From Spirogloea muscicola (Eukaryota; Streptophyta; Zygnematophyceae; Spirogloeales; Spirogloeaceae): a stretch of 21,261 bases of DNA. The first letter of the stretch is position 1, and the number at the start of each line of letters is the position of its first letter. Shown here piece after piece: positions 1-9,516 of this stretch. The DNA lies in contig WELB01000072.1 in NCBI GenBank assembly GCA_009602725.1, positions 347,119 through 368,379 on the forward strand, given 5' to 3'. Below the pieces are notes generated by a model. It searched no databases. It was not told the DNA's origin and saw nothing but the letters and a program-made list of their open reading frames with translations. The position numbers and the translations under genes are program-made.

Positions 1-15
1 CCGCCGCCGCCTCTC

Positions 16-53
<38 letters not shown>

Positions 54-58
54 TCTAT
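1..58 (+). repeat. (CCG)n trinucleotide repeat
   Basis: Nearly pure CCG triplets with two short interruptions. Read in frame 1 it would encode polyproline followed by a Leu/Pro-rich stretch that stays open to about position 237. It may be the extracellular proline-rich part of the membrane protein downstream, but I could not connect the exons with confidence. Confidence 0.8.
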
Positions 59-353
59 CGGGGCTGCCGCCACGAGAATTACCCGCCGCGGGTGTCGTCG
101 TCGCAGACAGCTGGCACTCTGCTGCACCTGGAGTCCTAATGCATCGTTGTCTCATGCTGGTGCAGCAGGTGGCCCAGGGCCGTACTCGCGGCGCTCGCGT
201 TCGCGGCACTCGGCGGCGTGCTCGGGCGAGCAGCTGCAGCTGAGGCGGCTGCTTCGATGAGTGCCGCGGCAAAGGGCGGTACTGGGCGCCGAGCGCGGCT
301 GCCGCTGAGGTACGGCTATCCCGCGCTTCGTTGGCAATCCTGGTTCTGCTTGC

Positions 354-1811
354 TTGGGGCGCGAGCTTGCCATGCACGCGCCATGGCAGCAAGCGGCGCC
401 CTCAGCGCCATCTTCGCGCCGTCCCGCGTGGCTGTGCAGCGCTTACGGTGGTGAACTGCTGAGGGGCGGTGCACAGCCAGGGCGGTTGCTCCAAGCATCG
501 ACAGCTTGGGAGGTGTCTGAGAAGGGCGCAGGCGGTGGAGAGAAGGTGGGACCACCGTCGTCGCCCCGCGACCCGCGCGCTGTGCCAGCACCGCCAGGGA
601 AGACCGTGTGCTATGCCGGCTCGACTTCGGTGAGACTCCACACAATGGCGACAATCTGGCAAGTCGATGTCGTTATTGCCGAGCCGGGTGCACCGTACCA
701 GGCCGTATTGCTGCAGGCTGTAATTTGAGCGCCCTCTGCCCGGCTGACAGCGAGCCTGCCCTTGTCCAATTGGCCTTGGCGGCGCCCGCAGAAGCTGTGC
801 GCAGAGAAGAACGTGAGCCGGGGCTTCCTTGTCGTGGCATCGGGCTCGCTGGGCATGCTGCTGGTGCTCACGGTGCTGCTCGGCTGGTTCTTCAAGCGGC
901 GCTACATTGCCGCGCGGGAGGAGCGTGAACGCGGCCTCGCCCTCGCTGCAGCGCGCAATCCCGATGGCTCCCGTGGCCAGGAGGTAAGCTCTACTACTAC
1001 TCTGGTCATGCTTGCGTGGGCCTGAGCACTATCACAAGCTTACCTAGCTTTGGTGTGAACAGGACAGTCAGTAGGGGGTGTTTAGACTTATGGTTAGAGG
1101 CTCCTTCAGGGGTTAAGATCTATGCAAATCGATATGAGGCAAATTAAGCCATTGTGGCATTGATTCTGAGGTGTGCATCGTATGCAGCCGCTCTTCAAGG
1201 ACGAGGGTTCTTTCAAAGGCCTGCGCGTCCTGATGCCCGGCAATGTTGCGCCAACGTTCCTGGCATGGCCCGAGGTGCTGCCGGGCGCGGACGATGACAG
1301 CTCCGTCAAGGGTATGTCGCGCGAGTCCACCGTGCACGCGGCAGCCGCAGCGGAAGGCCATCTGCTGCTGGCGGCCAATGCCAGCAGTGGCGGCATTGGT
1401 GCTAGCGGCACCGGCGGCACCGGCGGCCTTGCAAGGCTGTCGTTTCACCGCCTGACAGGCAGTTCCAGCAGGGGCAAGCCGCCACTTAGCAGCAACCTTG
1501 AGGACACTGGTAGTGTGGAAGCAGAGGAGGGCAGGGCCGTGCATGGGGCAACATGGCATGGTCAGAGCCACTTTGGCCCGCCGCCACCGACGCGGCCGCC
1601 AGCAGCGGCAGCCGTAGGCGCGCCTAGGACAGGCGCGGAGCTCGGCCTGCGTCTGCAGCGCACGCTGTCGGCTGGCAAGGTCGACCTTGCCTGGCCTGCT
1701 GAAAACATGGCAGCAACTGCTGTCAGTGAGCGGCTATCTCTGCTCCGACTGCATGGCACCCGCCGCGGTGGTAATGGTGATGACGATACCAGCGGCGAGC
1801 CTGACACCTGA
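354..1811 (+). CDS. Proline-rich single-pass membrane protein, 5' incomplete, function unknown
   Basis: I do not recognise the family. The model joins an open stretch ending at 629 (donor gtgaga at 630), an exon 792-983 (acceptor cccgcag, donor gtaagc at 984) and an exon 1188-1811 (acceptor tatgcag) ending in TGA. All junctions are phase 0. The first part is Pro/Ser/Arg-rich with a Cys near its end. The middle exon reads KLCAEKNVSRG, then about 20 hydrophobic residues (FLVVASGSLGMLLVLTVLLG), then WFFKRR, a classic stop-transfer. The last exon gives a 207-residue low-complexity tail rich in Ala, Gly and Ser with a PPPPTRPP run. A proline-rich ectodomain, one membrane helix and a disordered cytoplasmic tail are inferred. 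The start lies upstream and is unresolved; 354 is only where the frame opens, not a proposed start codon. Confidence 0.5.
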
Positions 1812-2372
1812 TTCAAGCTGGCGACTGGTGCTTCACCTCAGCTTTCCCCTGGCACCGTTGCCACAAGATGTCGGCATGCGGTGGAGGAGCAGCCACATTG
1901 ACGGCGGCAGCAAGAGAGGAGACCTTGAGGAGGGCTCTGCAACAGGGTCTGACTTGGCCGCCACTGCTTGAGCGCTGGACTGGCTGGCCAGCATTCGACG
2001 CGTATCTGCTGGGCTGCTTCGCGGGACGTACCCCGCATCTTTGATTTGTGCGTACTGTTATCAGCACATTGATGCAGCAGCAGTATAGGCAGAAGGGTCC
2101 TCCACCGAGGAGAAGCGTCATGGGCTTCTTGTACTTACTTATGGAACTCATGGAGCATAGCGATAGTGGATAGATATGATCAAGTAAGTTAAGTGACTCC
2201 TTATCTTCCGCTTAATTGCTAACCGTGCAACTTCTAGTGGTCACCAAGTGGATTCAATTGCTGCTGAAAATTGCAGCTCAGTGGAGATTAGAAAGGGTCC
2301 TTAGATTTGCTCATGACTCCCCCCACACTATAACGAGCTGAATAAGCTATGATTACATGAAGTCAACAGAGG
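1812..2372. other. Intergenic, no gene seen
   Basis: Lies between the tail of the membrane-protein gene and the convergent phosphodiesterase gene. It is less GC-rich than the coding parts and I see no conserved reading frame or element. A TGTAA motif on the minus strand (2357-2353), just past the phosphodiesterase stop codon, matches the usual green-algal polyadenylation signal but sits very close to the stop. Confidence 0.5.
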
Positions 2373-3898
2373 TCACATTGTATGCAGTTTGCATCTGACT
2401 TGGGCTTGCCGTGGGAATTGTCTGCCAATGAGCGGCGGGCAGCAGCCGCCACAGAGGCCGCGGCAAAGGGTGACATCATTGGTCGTGATTGACTGGATGC
2501 CGGCAGCTGCCTGCTGCGCCATCGTCGCTGGATCATCAATGACCCAGGAGCAGACCCGGCGGTGGGTCCCGCCAGCCCACATGGCAGCAAGTTGAGTCAC
2601 GTTGGCATAGTGTGGCGCCAGGAAATTGACAGCAGGGTCGAGCGCCATCGAGGCTGGTGGCAGTGGGCGGCTGGGATCAATGATATACGCCGTGCCTGTT
2701 GGCAAGTCCCGCGCAGCATACACACTTTATCGAGGATCAGCATAACTTCATCAGGTGCCTGGATACAAGTTCATGTCTCAGCTTTTAGGCATGAGGCAGC
2801 GGCAGCAGCCTGAGTCTGAATTACTGTAGATGCAGGGCTCACCAAAGACTCTCGACATTGCTGTGGCAGGCCTCGCCGAGCTCGTTGCCACCATCGAAGC
2901 TGCTTCTGTCAGAATCGAGTGAGTGAGATCGCCGACCAACGCATGATCGAAGGACGCAAAGACGAGCGCGAGCAGCGGGGCAGGCCGTTGCTCCAGGCAG
3001 CGCAGCAAGGACTGGACGAACCGAGCCCGCCATTGTGCAGGGTCCTGCAGGTTCTCCGAGGCCGCAGGACCGCCGCTCATGGCAGCCATGGGCGGCGGCA
3101 GCGGAGGCTCGATCTTGAGCTCGGCGAGGACGAGCGCAGGCGTCGCCGCGAACGCGCGGAGGACGTCGCCGAACGAGGGGATGCGGTTGCTGCCGCTTGC
3201 GACGGCGCCCACAAAGTGCGCACTGGGGTCCAGCGCCTGCAGCTCCGCCAGCCTCATGTCCTCCACGCGCGTCCAGCCGCCACTGCCCGGCGACGCCTGC
3301 GTGGGCAGGATCTGGTCCCGCAGCGTGCGGCCATGGACGACGGCGAGCTCCCCGTCGCGCGTCAGATGGACGTCGAGCTCGAAGCAGTTGGCGCCCTCCT
3401 GCGGCATCCATGGCAGCTCGCGCAAGTTGGCGACTTGGCCAGTGCCTGCCTTCTGAAAGTGCCACCAGCTCGTCCTAGCACAGTACACGAGCGGTGCCCA
3501 CGATTGCCAGCACCGTCTCCACAAGGCCACGAGATCTCTTGACTACGACAAGCCTGTGTGGTGGCGGAGGCGCAGGCCTGCAGCGCCCGCTCGAAAGCGG
3601 CGAGCGTGTTCTCAGGCGCAAGGCGGCGCGCTCCGCGGTGGCCGCAGCACGCGATGGGCGGCAACTCCGACGCCAGGCCCGGGAAGCCTCCCCGAGGGCC
3701 GCCATGGTCGCTTCGCAATGCCTGCTGCGTGGCCCCGCCATTGTCGTCTGGAGGCGCCACCAGGCTGCGCAACAACAGCAGCGGCGCGGCAAGGAGGACA
3801 GCCGCCGCAATGAGGCTGGCGACTTGGCTGCCCCGTCGACTTGTTGAAGCTGCGAGCAGGCGTGAGAGCCCGCCTGTGACTGGCGTTGCGAACTTCAT
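2373..3898 (-). CDS. Glycerophosphodiester phosphodiesterase, membrane-anchored
   Basis: GDPD family: hydrolyses glycerophosphodiesters to glycerol-3-phosphate and an alcohol. Exons on the minus strand are 3898-3578, 3398-2843 and 2695-2373, giving 399 aa with phases 0 and 1 preserved. The start is the in-frame ATG at 3898. Residues about 26-47 are a hydrophobic helix (signal anchor). The catalytic signature is complete: HRGARRLAPENT (His87), then FELDVHLTRDG with Glu114 and Asp116, then VVHG with His129 (the family's HR...ExD...H pattern). The usual Asp after that last His is Gly here. Mid-protein SFDH and the C-terminal VCSWVIDDP and AGIQSITTNDV fit the last strands of the TIM barrel. The first intron (3577-3399) begins GC rather than GT. 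The second starts with a strong gtgagc donor and restores ...RVFG|TAYIIDP. An anchored membrane or secretory-pathway enzyme is inferred. Confidence 0.88.
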
Positions 3899-4112
3899 AA
3901 GGATTGCTAAGCATTGCTGACCCTGCACAGCAAGCCACAAGCCGACACTAGCCGGACACCGCCGCAGAGAAGCTGCTTGGACTGGCTCGACATGAAATGG
4001 CTCAAGTATGATCGTGTCTGAAGCTTCATACTTTGGTCGCTCAGGAGCTCTGCTGACAATCCAATGCTGCTCCAACGGAACATATGGCTAACCAGGCCAG
4101 CCAGAAAGTCCT

Positions 4113-4357
4113 CCGACAGATATGCAGCTGGCAAACCCATCTCAGCCGGAAGCACGACGTGCATAAGCTAGATTAGGCAATGTTCTGACCGAGAGTGTGG
4201 AAACGAGGACCTAAACAACCAAAGATATCAACTGCAGCTGGCAGGAGCTGATCGCGTTGGGGGTAGTCGAAATCTTGCTGCAGTTTCCTGTGTTCTGCAC
4301 TGCTCACTGCGTGGCCAGCGATGTGCGTTGATGCTGGACCTTTATAAGCCTCCGTAA
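4113..4357 (-). mobile_element. LINE C-terminal fragment, subfamily A, inverted arm
   Basis: Translates on the minus strand as TEAYKGPASTHIAGHAV, then DQLLPAAVDIFGCLGPRFHT and PAEMGLPAAYLS, with a stop and frameshift in between. It matches the C-terminal third of the longer copy at 5655-6575. It lies head-to-head with the plus-strand fragment that follows, so the two form an inverted repeat. Confidence 0.8.
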
Positions 4358-4722
4358 CAGATTCATGCCTATCACCACGGATGCCCATGGACGTCATATC
4401 GCCGCACCCTTGACATCGTGGGCGTGCAACCTGGTGGAGGACCACGGGCTTTGGTTGATGTTGTTTTACAGAGGCTTATAAAGGTCCAGCATCGACGCAC
4501 ATGGCTGGCCACGCAGTGGACAGTGCAGAACACAGAAAGCTGCAGCATTACTTCGATTCACCCCAATGCGATCAGCTCCTGCCAGCTGCCGTTGATGTCT
4601 TTGAGTGTGCAGGTCCTCGTTTCCACACTCTTCCTTCAGAATATTGCCAATTTAGCTTATGCACGTCGTGTAGATGTGCTTCCGACCGAAATGGGTTTGC
4701 CAGCTGCATATCTGTCGTTCTT
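4113..4722. repeat. Imperfect inverted repeat of LINE sequence, ~245-bp arms
   Basis: The arms are 4113-4357 and 4469-4722, separated by about 111 bp. By eye they agree at most positions, including long shared runs such as GATCAGCTCCTGCCAGCTGC and GGTCCTCGTTTCCACACTC. A transcript through this would fold into a long hairpin. Confidence 0.75.
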
Positions 4723-4955
4723 GCGATGACGAGTGTCGACGTATTTGCAACGTGCTCAGGGTCATGCTTTGCACCAGAAAGCTGGGCGAGCTCTAGTTGG
4801 TGGCAGAAGGGCTTTCAGTCTGCCTCTGCCAGCTGGTATTCAGGCATCGATTAGCAAGTTTTATGCATTGACTCGTGGTTACTGAGCGGGTCAATCTGCA
4901 GTTGGTGATGTACATCATCAGCTGTGCTTGCCTTCTTTGTACTTGGCCATTTTAG
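4362..4955 (+). mobile_element. LINE C-terminal fragment, subfamily A, with 3' UTR
   Basis: The plus strand encodes, across frameshifts, MPITTD, RRTLDIVGVQPGGGPRALVD, HIAGHAV-like and GLPAAYLSFLR segments, and ends KFYALTRGY then TGA. This parallels the DLYVLTRGY stop of the copy at 5655-6575. The 3' UTR also matches that copy, sharing GTGCTTGCCTT and GTACTTGGCCA. The reading frame is broken several times, so the fragment is dead. An AT-rich stretch of about 40 bp follows. Confidence 0.8.
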
Positions 4956-5077
4956 CATACATCTGTTTCAAATTTACATACATTTTTGATATGTCGACAG
5001 GCTGCAGAGGCTCAAGTGAATGACGTAAATGGTAAGGCACAGTGTTTCTATTCGTTCAAAAGCTGGTCAGCCTTCAC

Positions 5078-5137
5078 AAATCGGCTGCGAACAGCCCGAA
5101 ATAGAAATGACAAGGTCCAAAGGGGCCGAAAAGCGCA
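5078..5137 (-). mobile_element. Solitary LINE 3'-tail module (copy a)
   Basis: The minus strand contains GCGCTTTTCGGCCCCTTTGG, ACCTTGTCATTT and the hairpin GGCTG-ttcg-CAGCC (5083-5096 on the plus strand). These match the 3' tail of the LINE copy at 14577-15580. No coding part of the element accompanies it here. Confidence 0.6.
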
Positions 5138-5215
5138 TTCTCAAAGCTTGCCCTGTAGGATAGACACTTGGAAAACTGAAAATAGGAGCTGCAAGTCGGA
5201 AAGACTAGCCGCCGG

Positions 5216-5260
5216 AGAGATGAGAAAGGCTCTTCCAGTAGAGGGCGATGGCTGTGATGG
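5216..5260 (-). mobile_element. 45-bp insertion resembling the extreme LINE 3' end
   Basis: Compared with the copy at 14.7-15.6 kb, this stretch is extra between the codons for GDCF and PAAS. On the minus strand it reads CACAGCCATCGCCC then ..CTTTCTCATCTCT, like the last part of the tail modules at 6528-6590 and 15818-15885. GCCGG stands on both sides, a possible short target-site duplication. Confidence 0.5.
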
Positions 5261-5265
5261 CCGGA

Positions 5266-5399
5266 AAGCAATCCCCTTGACGAAAGAGGAAAGAAGAAAG
5301 GGCTCGCCCATTGAGGAGAGGGGCTGGACAAGCCAGCCCAAGAAAGGAATGAACAAAGTACCAGAAGGGGGCTAGGCGAAGCAATCCCCTTGACGAAAG
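5266..5399. repeat. 21-bp direct repeats (target-site duplication) around a 92-bp insert
   Basis: The repeats at 5266-5286 and 5379-5399 are identical over 21 bases (both contain GCAATCCCCTTGACGAAAG). The duplicated sequence is the LINE codons for FRQGDCF, so the uninterrupted host sequence is known from the related copy at 14.7 kb. That makes a true insertion with target duplication the simplest reading. Confidence 0.85.
5287..5378 (-). mobile_element. Tail-only insertion: LINE 3' module (copy b)
   Basis: This is exactly the sequence between the two 21-bp repeats. On the minus strand it carries TTTGTTCATTCCTTTCTT, the hairpin GGGCTGG-cttgt-CCAGCCC (5321-5339 on plus) and a pyrimidine-rich end CCCTTTCTTCTTTCCT. 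It aligns along its length with the 3' UTR end of the copy at 14577-15580 (there ..GTGCCACTTCTTC). It is either a LINE copy truncated to its last 92 bases or a SINE sharing that tail. Confidence 0.75.
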
Positions 5400-5584
5400 C
5401 CAAAGGCTGCAGCTAGAGCACGGCCAGCACGCAGATGCGAGGCGTGGGCCATGGACGGCGGAGGGAGATGGACAGTCGCATGCGAAACATCTGCGCTAGT
5501 GCCCAGCGGCGTTAAAGTCGGCCTGCTCGCCCCGCCTGCGGGCAGGTCAGAAAGAAAATGCGGGTATATTAAGAGATGGGGAGG

Positions 5585-6575
5585 CCATGTGTGGCCAAGT
5601 ACAAAGGCAAGCACATTGGACAAATGTACGTCACCTGCTGCTAAGCTGACCCGCTCAGTAACCACGAGTCAGCACATAGAGGTCGCTAGCTGACGCTCGA
5701 ATACCGGACGGCAATTGACTAGCTCTTGTGCCAGCAGCTAAGGCTCGACCAGCTTTCTGATGCAGAGCATACGCCTGAGCTCGTTGCAGACAGGTTGACA
5801 CTCGACGTCGCAGAAATGACAGATAGGCTGCCGGCATACCCATCTGGGCTGGGAGCATATCCTCGCGTCGTGCATATCCCAGACTCGCTATGTTCTCGAG
5901 TAGGGTATGGAAGCGAGGACCCAAGCAGCCGAAAGTGTCGATTGCGGCCGGGAGGAGGTGGTCACTGCGGGGGTAGTCTGAGTAGTGTCGGAGCTTTTTC
6001 TGCTCAGCACCTCCCACTGCGTGGCCAGCAATGTGTGTGGAAGCGGAACTCTTGTATGCCTCAGTCACCACCACATCAACCAAAGCTCGTGGGCCTCCGC
6101 CAGGTTGTACACCCACAATGTCCAGGGTGCGACGGTGATGGCCTCCCTGGGAATCCGTGGTGATGGGCATTACATTGCTCACTTCAACGATGGCGCGGTA
6201 GCCGGCGTCGCGCATCAAGCCCGCCAGGGCGTCCCGTAGGAGATTGTGGACGCCCACCACCTCAGGGCCTGTGGGACACCGCAGCATGTGGGTGGCTAGG
6301 TCTCCGCCCTCCGTACGGAAGCCACACTCACACTGAGTTACTCCAAAGGGGCCAGAAAGGGGCCAGAAAGCGCAGATTTTGTGCCAGCCACTTTCGCCAA
6401 ACGTTTGCCAGATGGCGGGCGCCAAGTGGTAGTACGAAGGCACGCCACGTGTCCTTCGGCTCGACGAAAGCACCGGAAGCACCAACGTTAGGTGCAACAA
6501 TCGATGGGGATTATGGTCTTTGATACTTTCTGCGCCTTTCGGCCCTTTCCAACTCATTTCGGGCTTGCTTTTCAC
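5585..6575 (-). mobile_element. 5'-truncated LINE, subfamily A: zinc knuckle and REL-like endonuclease region
   Basis: An open frame without stops runs 6575-5655 on the minus strand (306 codons, no ATG at its beginning) and ends DLYVLTRGY. LINE homology is clear from about 6345: QCECG...HMLRC (C-x-C-x11-H-x3-C), then VHNLLRDALAGLMRDAGY, then HHRRTLDIVG and GGGPRALVDVVVTEAYK. That order (zinc knuckle, then an R..D...D motif) is the C-terminal tail of non-LTR reverse transcriptases that carry a restriction-like endonuclease, such as R2-type and algal Dualen/RandI elements. No reverse-transcriptase core is in the window. The 3' UTR extends to about 5585. The part beyond 6345 holds a tail module in the opposite orientation and may not be element sequence. 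Confidence 0.75.
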
Positions 6576-6590
6576 AGCCCTCGCCCCTTC
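6528..6590 (+). mobile_element. Solitary LINE 3'-tail module (copy c)
   Basis: The plus strand reads TGCGCCTTTCGGCCCTTTCC, then GGGCTTGCTTTTCACAGCCC (hairpin 6561-6580), then TCGCCCCTTCTCAT. It has the same order as the tail of the 14577-15580 copy but the opposite orientation to the LINE fragment it adjoins. Confidence 0.65.
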
Positions 6591-6639
6591 TCATGACCTT
6601 ACTTTCTGTCACTAGCGCTGTCAAACGGCTGCCCTCGAG

Positions 6640-6674
6640 GCAATGTGAGGCCCCCGCATTGGGCCTCACATTGC
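6640..6674. promoter_or_regulatory. Perfect 14-bp stem inverted repeat, 7-nt spacer
   Basis: GCAATGTGAGGCCC at 6640-6653 is followed by CCGCATT and by its exact reverse complement at 6661-6674. It lies about 256 bp upstream of the USP start codon. Its role is unknown: it could be a dimeric-factor site, an RNA hairpin in a long 5' UTR, or the remnant of a small element. Confidence 0.6.
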
Positions 6675-6930
6675 AAAAGCTAGATCGATTCTGTCATCGG
6701 CCCTTGGCTTTGGCTGGGAAGGGGGGCGGCAATGGTTGTTACAAAGCGGCAATTCTCATCCATACTCGTCGGAACCCCTTCAGCCGCTAACGGCGGTTGG
6801 CGTCCTGACCGGCGCTGCCCAGGCGAGCCTCAGTTCCTCCTCAACCGGCGCAAGAGCCGCCGCCTGAGCCGCCGCAAGCGCCGCCGCAGGAGCCGCCGCA
6901 AGAGCCGCGCCGCGCCGGGAGCGCAGGGCC

Positions 6931-9516
6931 ATGGCGTCGCAGGGGCGCAAGTTCGTGGCGGCCGTGACGGCGAGCGAGGCCTCGGCCTTCGCCTTCACGT
7001 GGTCCATCACCAACCTGTTCCGCGCCGACGACCACGTCCTGGTGCTCACCTCCCAGGAGCACGCCGCCGGCGACTTCCCCAGCGTCGAGGCCGCCAGTGC
7101 CGGAGGTCAATCCTGGTCCGGCCACTGGTAGCAGCTAGCAGCAGTACCCCACTAGTTTGCAGCACTCCCAGAGGGGCTTTCCTTCCGAGGACCTTTCATT
7201 TTGCACAATGGCCATTCCTGCTGAGGCTGTTCTTTGTTGATCCTCGTGATGTAGCTTCTCGGGCCGAACTGCATTGCCAGTCTGGCAACACGATATCTCA
7301 TCATACTGCAGTTTCTTTGAGTGCATGGCCTCTGTGCCTGGCATTACCGCAAGTATATCCTTCGGACGATGAAGTCATGAGCCGTATAAGCTGGTAGTAG
7401 TCCTGCTCTTCTCAGCGAGCGAATTTGACCTGCAGAATATGCGGTTCCTCTCACCACAGCCCCGGTCGAGTCTGAAGCCGTGGATAGGAAGGCGGATGAT
7501 GCGTCCAGGTCTGTTGTCAACAAGTACCTGCAGCTCTGCGAGCAGGCCAAGGTAAAGGCTGGCGTTCCAAACAAACAGTAAAGTAAATCTTTACAGATGC
7601 ATCAAGCTGCAGACGGTATCCCTTTTGACAAGCAGGTTCTTGCTCACGTGATTGCTTGTGCGTCCAATGGTAAAACTAGAGCCATGACAGAGGCCTACTT
7701 TGGTTGTTGGTGTTCCAGCTGGGACCTCTTACACTGCTTGTGAGCCAGCCTTGACCAACTCAAACATCCGTGTCGCCAACCGCAGATTGCAGCAACTGGT
7801 GAGGTGACAAAAGGAGACTCGGGCTCCTGGATTGTGGCCGAGGCCTCCAGAATTGGGGCAGACGCTGTCATTGTTGGAACTGGGGATCATGGCCTCCTCA
7901 AGAGGTGTGGCTGCGGACTGCACAATGGAACCCGCGCAGGGCTGCAGGAAAGAGTTGACTATGTTGCTGTTGAATTTGCATCGTATACAGATCAAGGATC
8001 TGGAAGAAATTTTCTAATCCATTAAACACAAGAGCTCAAATACTATTATAATGTGTCGGCCAGGACGCTTGTGGGGACCACCAGCGATTACGTGCTCCAT
8101 AATGCCGAGCAGCCCGTTATCATCGTAAGGCACTCGGAGGAGAAGACGGCCCAGGACGTCGTCGACATGGCCGGAAAGCCCAGGAAGATTGTTGTTGCAG
8201 TTGACAACTCGAAGGAGGTGAGGCAGAAATGTCTCTCAGTGCCCTTCCTCTGTATGCTTGGTGAGCTCAATGAGCTAGAGGAGTACGTCCTCTGTCACGG
8301 GCAATCAGTGAGGAAAATTGTGAGCCCTTACGCATCTGCCGTGTCACACCCAGGCTTTGTATGCATTCACCTGGTGTCTTCAAAATATAGCTACAGAAGA
8401 GGACGCGGTTGTTGTCCTGCACGTTCAAGAGCCCGGCACTTCAGCAACCACAACAATTGGTACAGGTCTGGTATCCCCCTTGAGGGTTTGCACTCTACCT
8501 TGCCTTGCAAGAAGCTTCGTGAGCAGCAAAAATGGGACTGGTCTTTGCAATGATGCGAGATACTATACACACTATTGCTGTCATTTTCCAGCTCAGAATG
8601 ACCATCACCCTTCATGTCATCAATTTGCGCAAGAGCAGCAGGCAACAGACGTTGTACTTTCCTGTTCAGGAGAATTTGGAATGGAGGAGGTCTATATGCC
8701 TGTGGATGGCAGTAACAAGGAGGACGTTGCAGCACTTGAGGCAAGCGAGAAGCTTGTGGAGCTGTTCATGCGCAGAGCACAGGAGACTGACTCCAAGGTC
8801 AGTACGACTCTTCTTGATGGAGACAATCCTGAGCTCATCTGCTTGCACTCCCAAGCCCACAAGTTCTTGAGGTTTCCTCCTAGCACCACAGGTGGTGCAC
8901 ACAGCTGTGAATGTCAATCTGAATGACATAGACCTTGAGTACTGTGTTCATCACTTTGGGCAGATGGAAAACATGGAACAATGTCAATGAGCCCTTGGCT
9001 GAGCTCCGCTTCTTCCAGACTGCATTCTGCTGAGGGAGACTTTTGTTAAAAAAGAATGTAATCTCATCGTCTTTCTTGCGGATGTACCAGTTTAAGGTGG
9101 AGGGCAAAGTTGTGAATGGCCCCAGCGATGAGCGAGTTCTTCAGGAGCTCGTATCCATGAATGCTGACCTCGTTGTTGTAGGCACACACAACAAGGGCAT
9201 GGTTGCCAGGTATATGTGGTAGACAGCGATGTTGCATCGCTGCTCCAGTCTTCTCTTGCTGCTTGTGGTAATTATCTTAGGCTACTTGGGTGTACAGCAA
9301 GTGGATCAGGAGAACAGCAGTGAAGTCAGTGATAGCACAGCGAACAAATTGCTCTCTTACACACTGTCCTACGCTCTTGTTGCCTGCAGAACATTCCTTG
9401 GAAGTGTGAGCGATTACTTGGCCCACAACAGCCCTTGCCCCCTGGTTGTGGCCAAGATGCCCAAGTCTGATACTGGTGTCACTGAGCCAGACCCCATGCA
9501 GACAAAGGATGTCTGA
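6931..9516 (+). CDS. Tandem universal stress protein (two USP domains)
   Basis: The nine exons 6931-7105, 7436-7551, 7597-7669, 7793-7904, 8064-8217, 8354-8465, 8592-8797, 9091-9209 and 9390-9516 all have GT-AG junctions that keep phase, giving 397 aa. The start is the ATG in gggccATGGCG. Domain 1 (about 6-190) begins RKFVAAVTASEAS and ends ADAVIVGTGDHGLLKR|TLVGTTSDYVLHNA. Domain 2 (about 197-385) begins PRKIVVAVDNSKE and ends ADLVVVGTHNKGMVAR|TFLGSVSDYLAHNSPCPLVV. USP proteins bind ATP or act as stress-linked regulators. In the G-2x-G-9x-G(S/T) loop the second Gly is Asp153 in domain 1 and Asn350 in domain 2, and domain 1 also lacks the Asp of the usual VAVD strand, so ATP binding is doubtful. 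I see no targeting peptide, so a cytosolic protein is inferred. Confidence 0.9.

Larger units (their letters stand above)
5185..5543 (-). mobile_element. LINE C-terminal fragment, subfamily B, interrupted twice
   Basis: The minus strand matches the end of the copy at 14718-15557: MAHASHLRAGRALAA, GFRQGDCF, then PAASLSDLQLL. Homology begins near the sequence for RRGE(P/Q)ADFNAAG and is frameshifted. Two insertions interrupt it: 92 bp at 5287-5378 bordered by a 21-bp direct repeat, and about 45 bp at 5216-5260 bordered by GCCGG. It is clearly decayed. Confidence 0.75.

Noticed and set aside
4113-4955. Twin-priming (5' inversion) as the origin of the inverted LINE fragments
   Set aside because: Twin priming inverts a different, upstream part of the element. 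Here both arms carry the same C-terminal region, so two separate insertions or an inverted duplication fits better.
5385-5693. Minus and plus open frames at 5.4-5.7 kb as genes
   Set aside because: They coincide with decayed LINE coding and 3' UTR sequence and share its homology.
6732-7397. Arg/Ser-rich open frame upstream of and overlapping the USP start
   Set aside because: It is produced by the GCC-repeat-rich leader in another frame, and the conserved USP start MASQGRKFV lies inside it in a different frame.
8882-8990. An extra USP exon reading VVHTAVNVNLNDID
   Set aside because: It has an acceptor-like cacag, but direct joining of the 8797 donor to 9091 already gives a complete USP domain in phase, and the extra stretch has no family counterpart.
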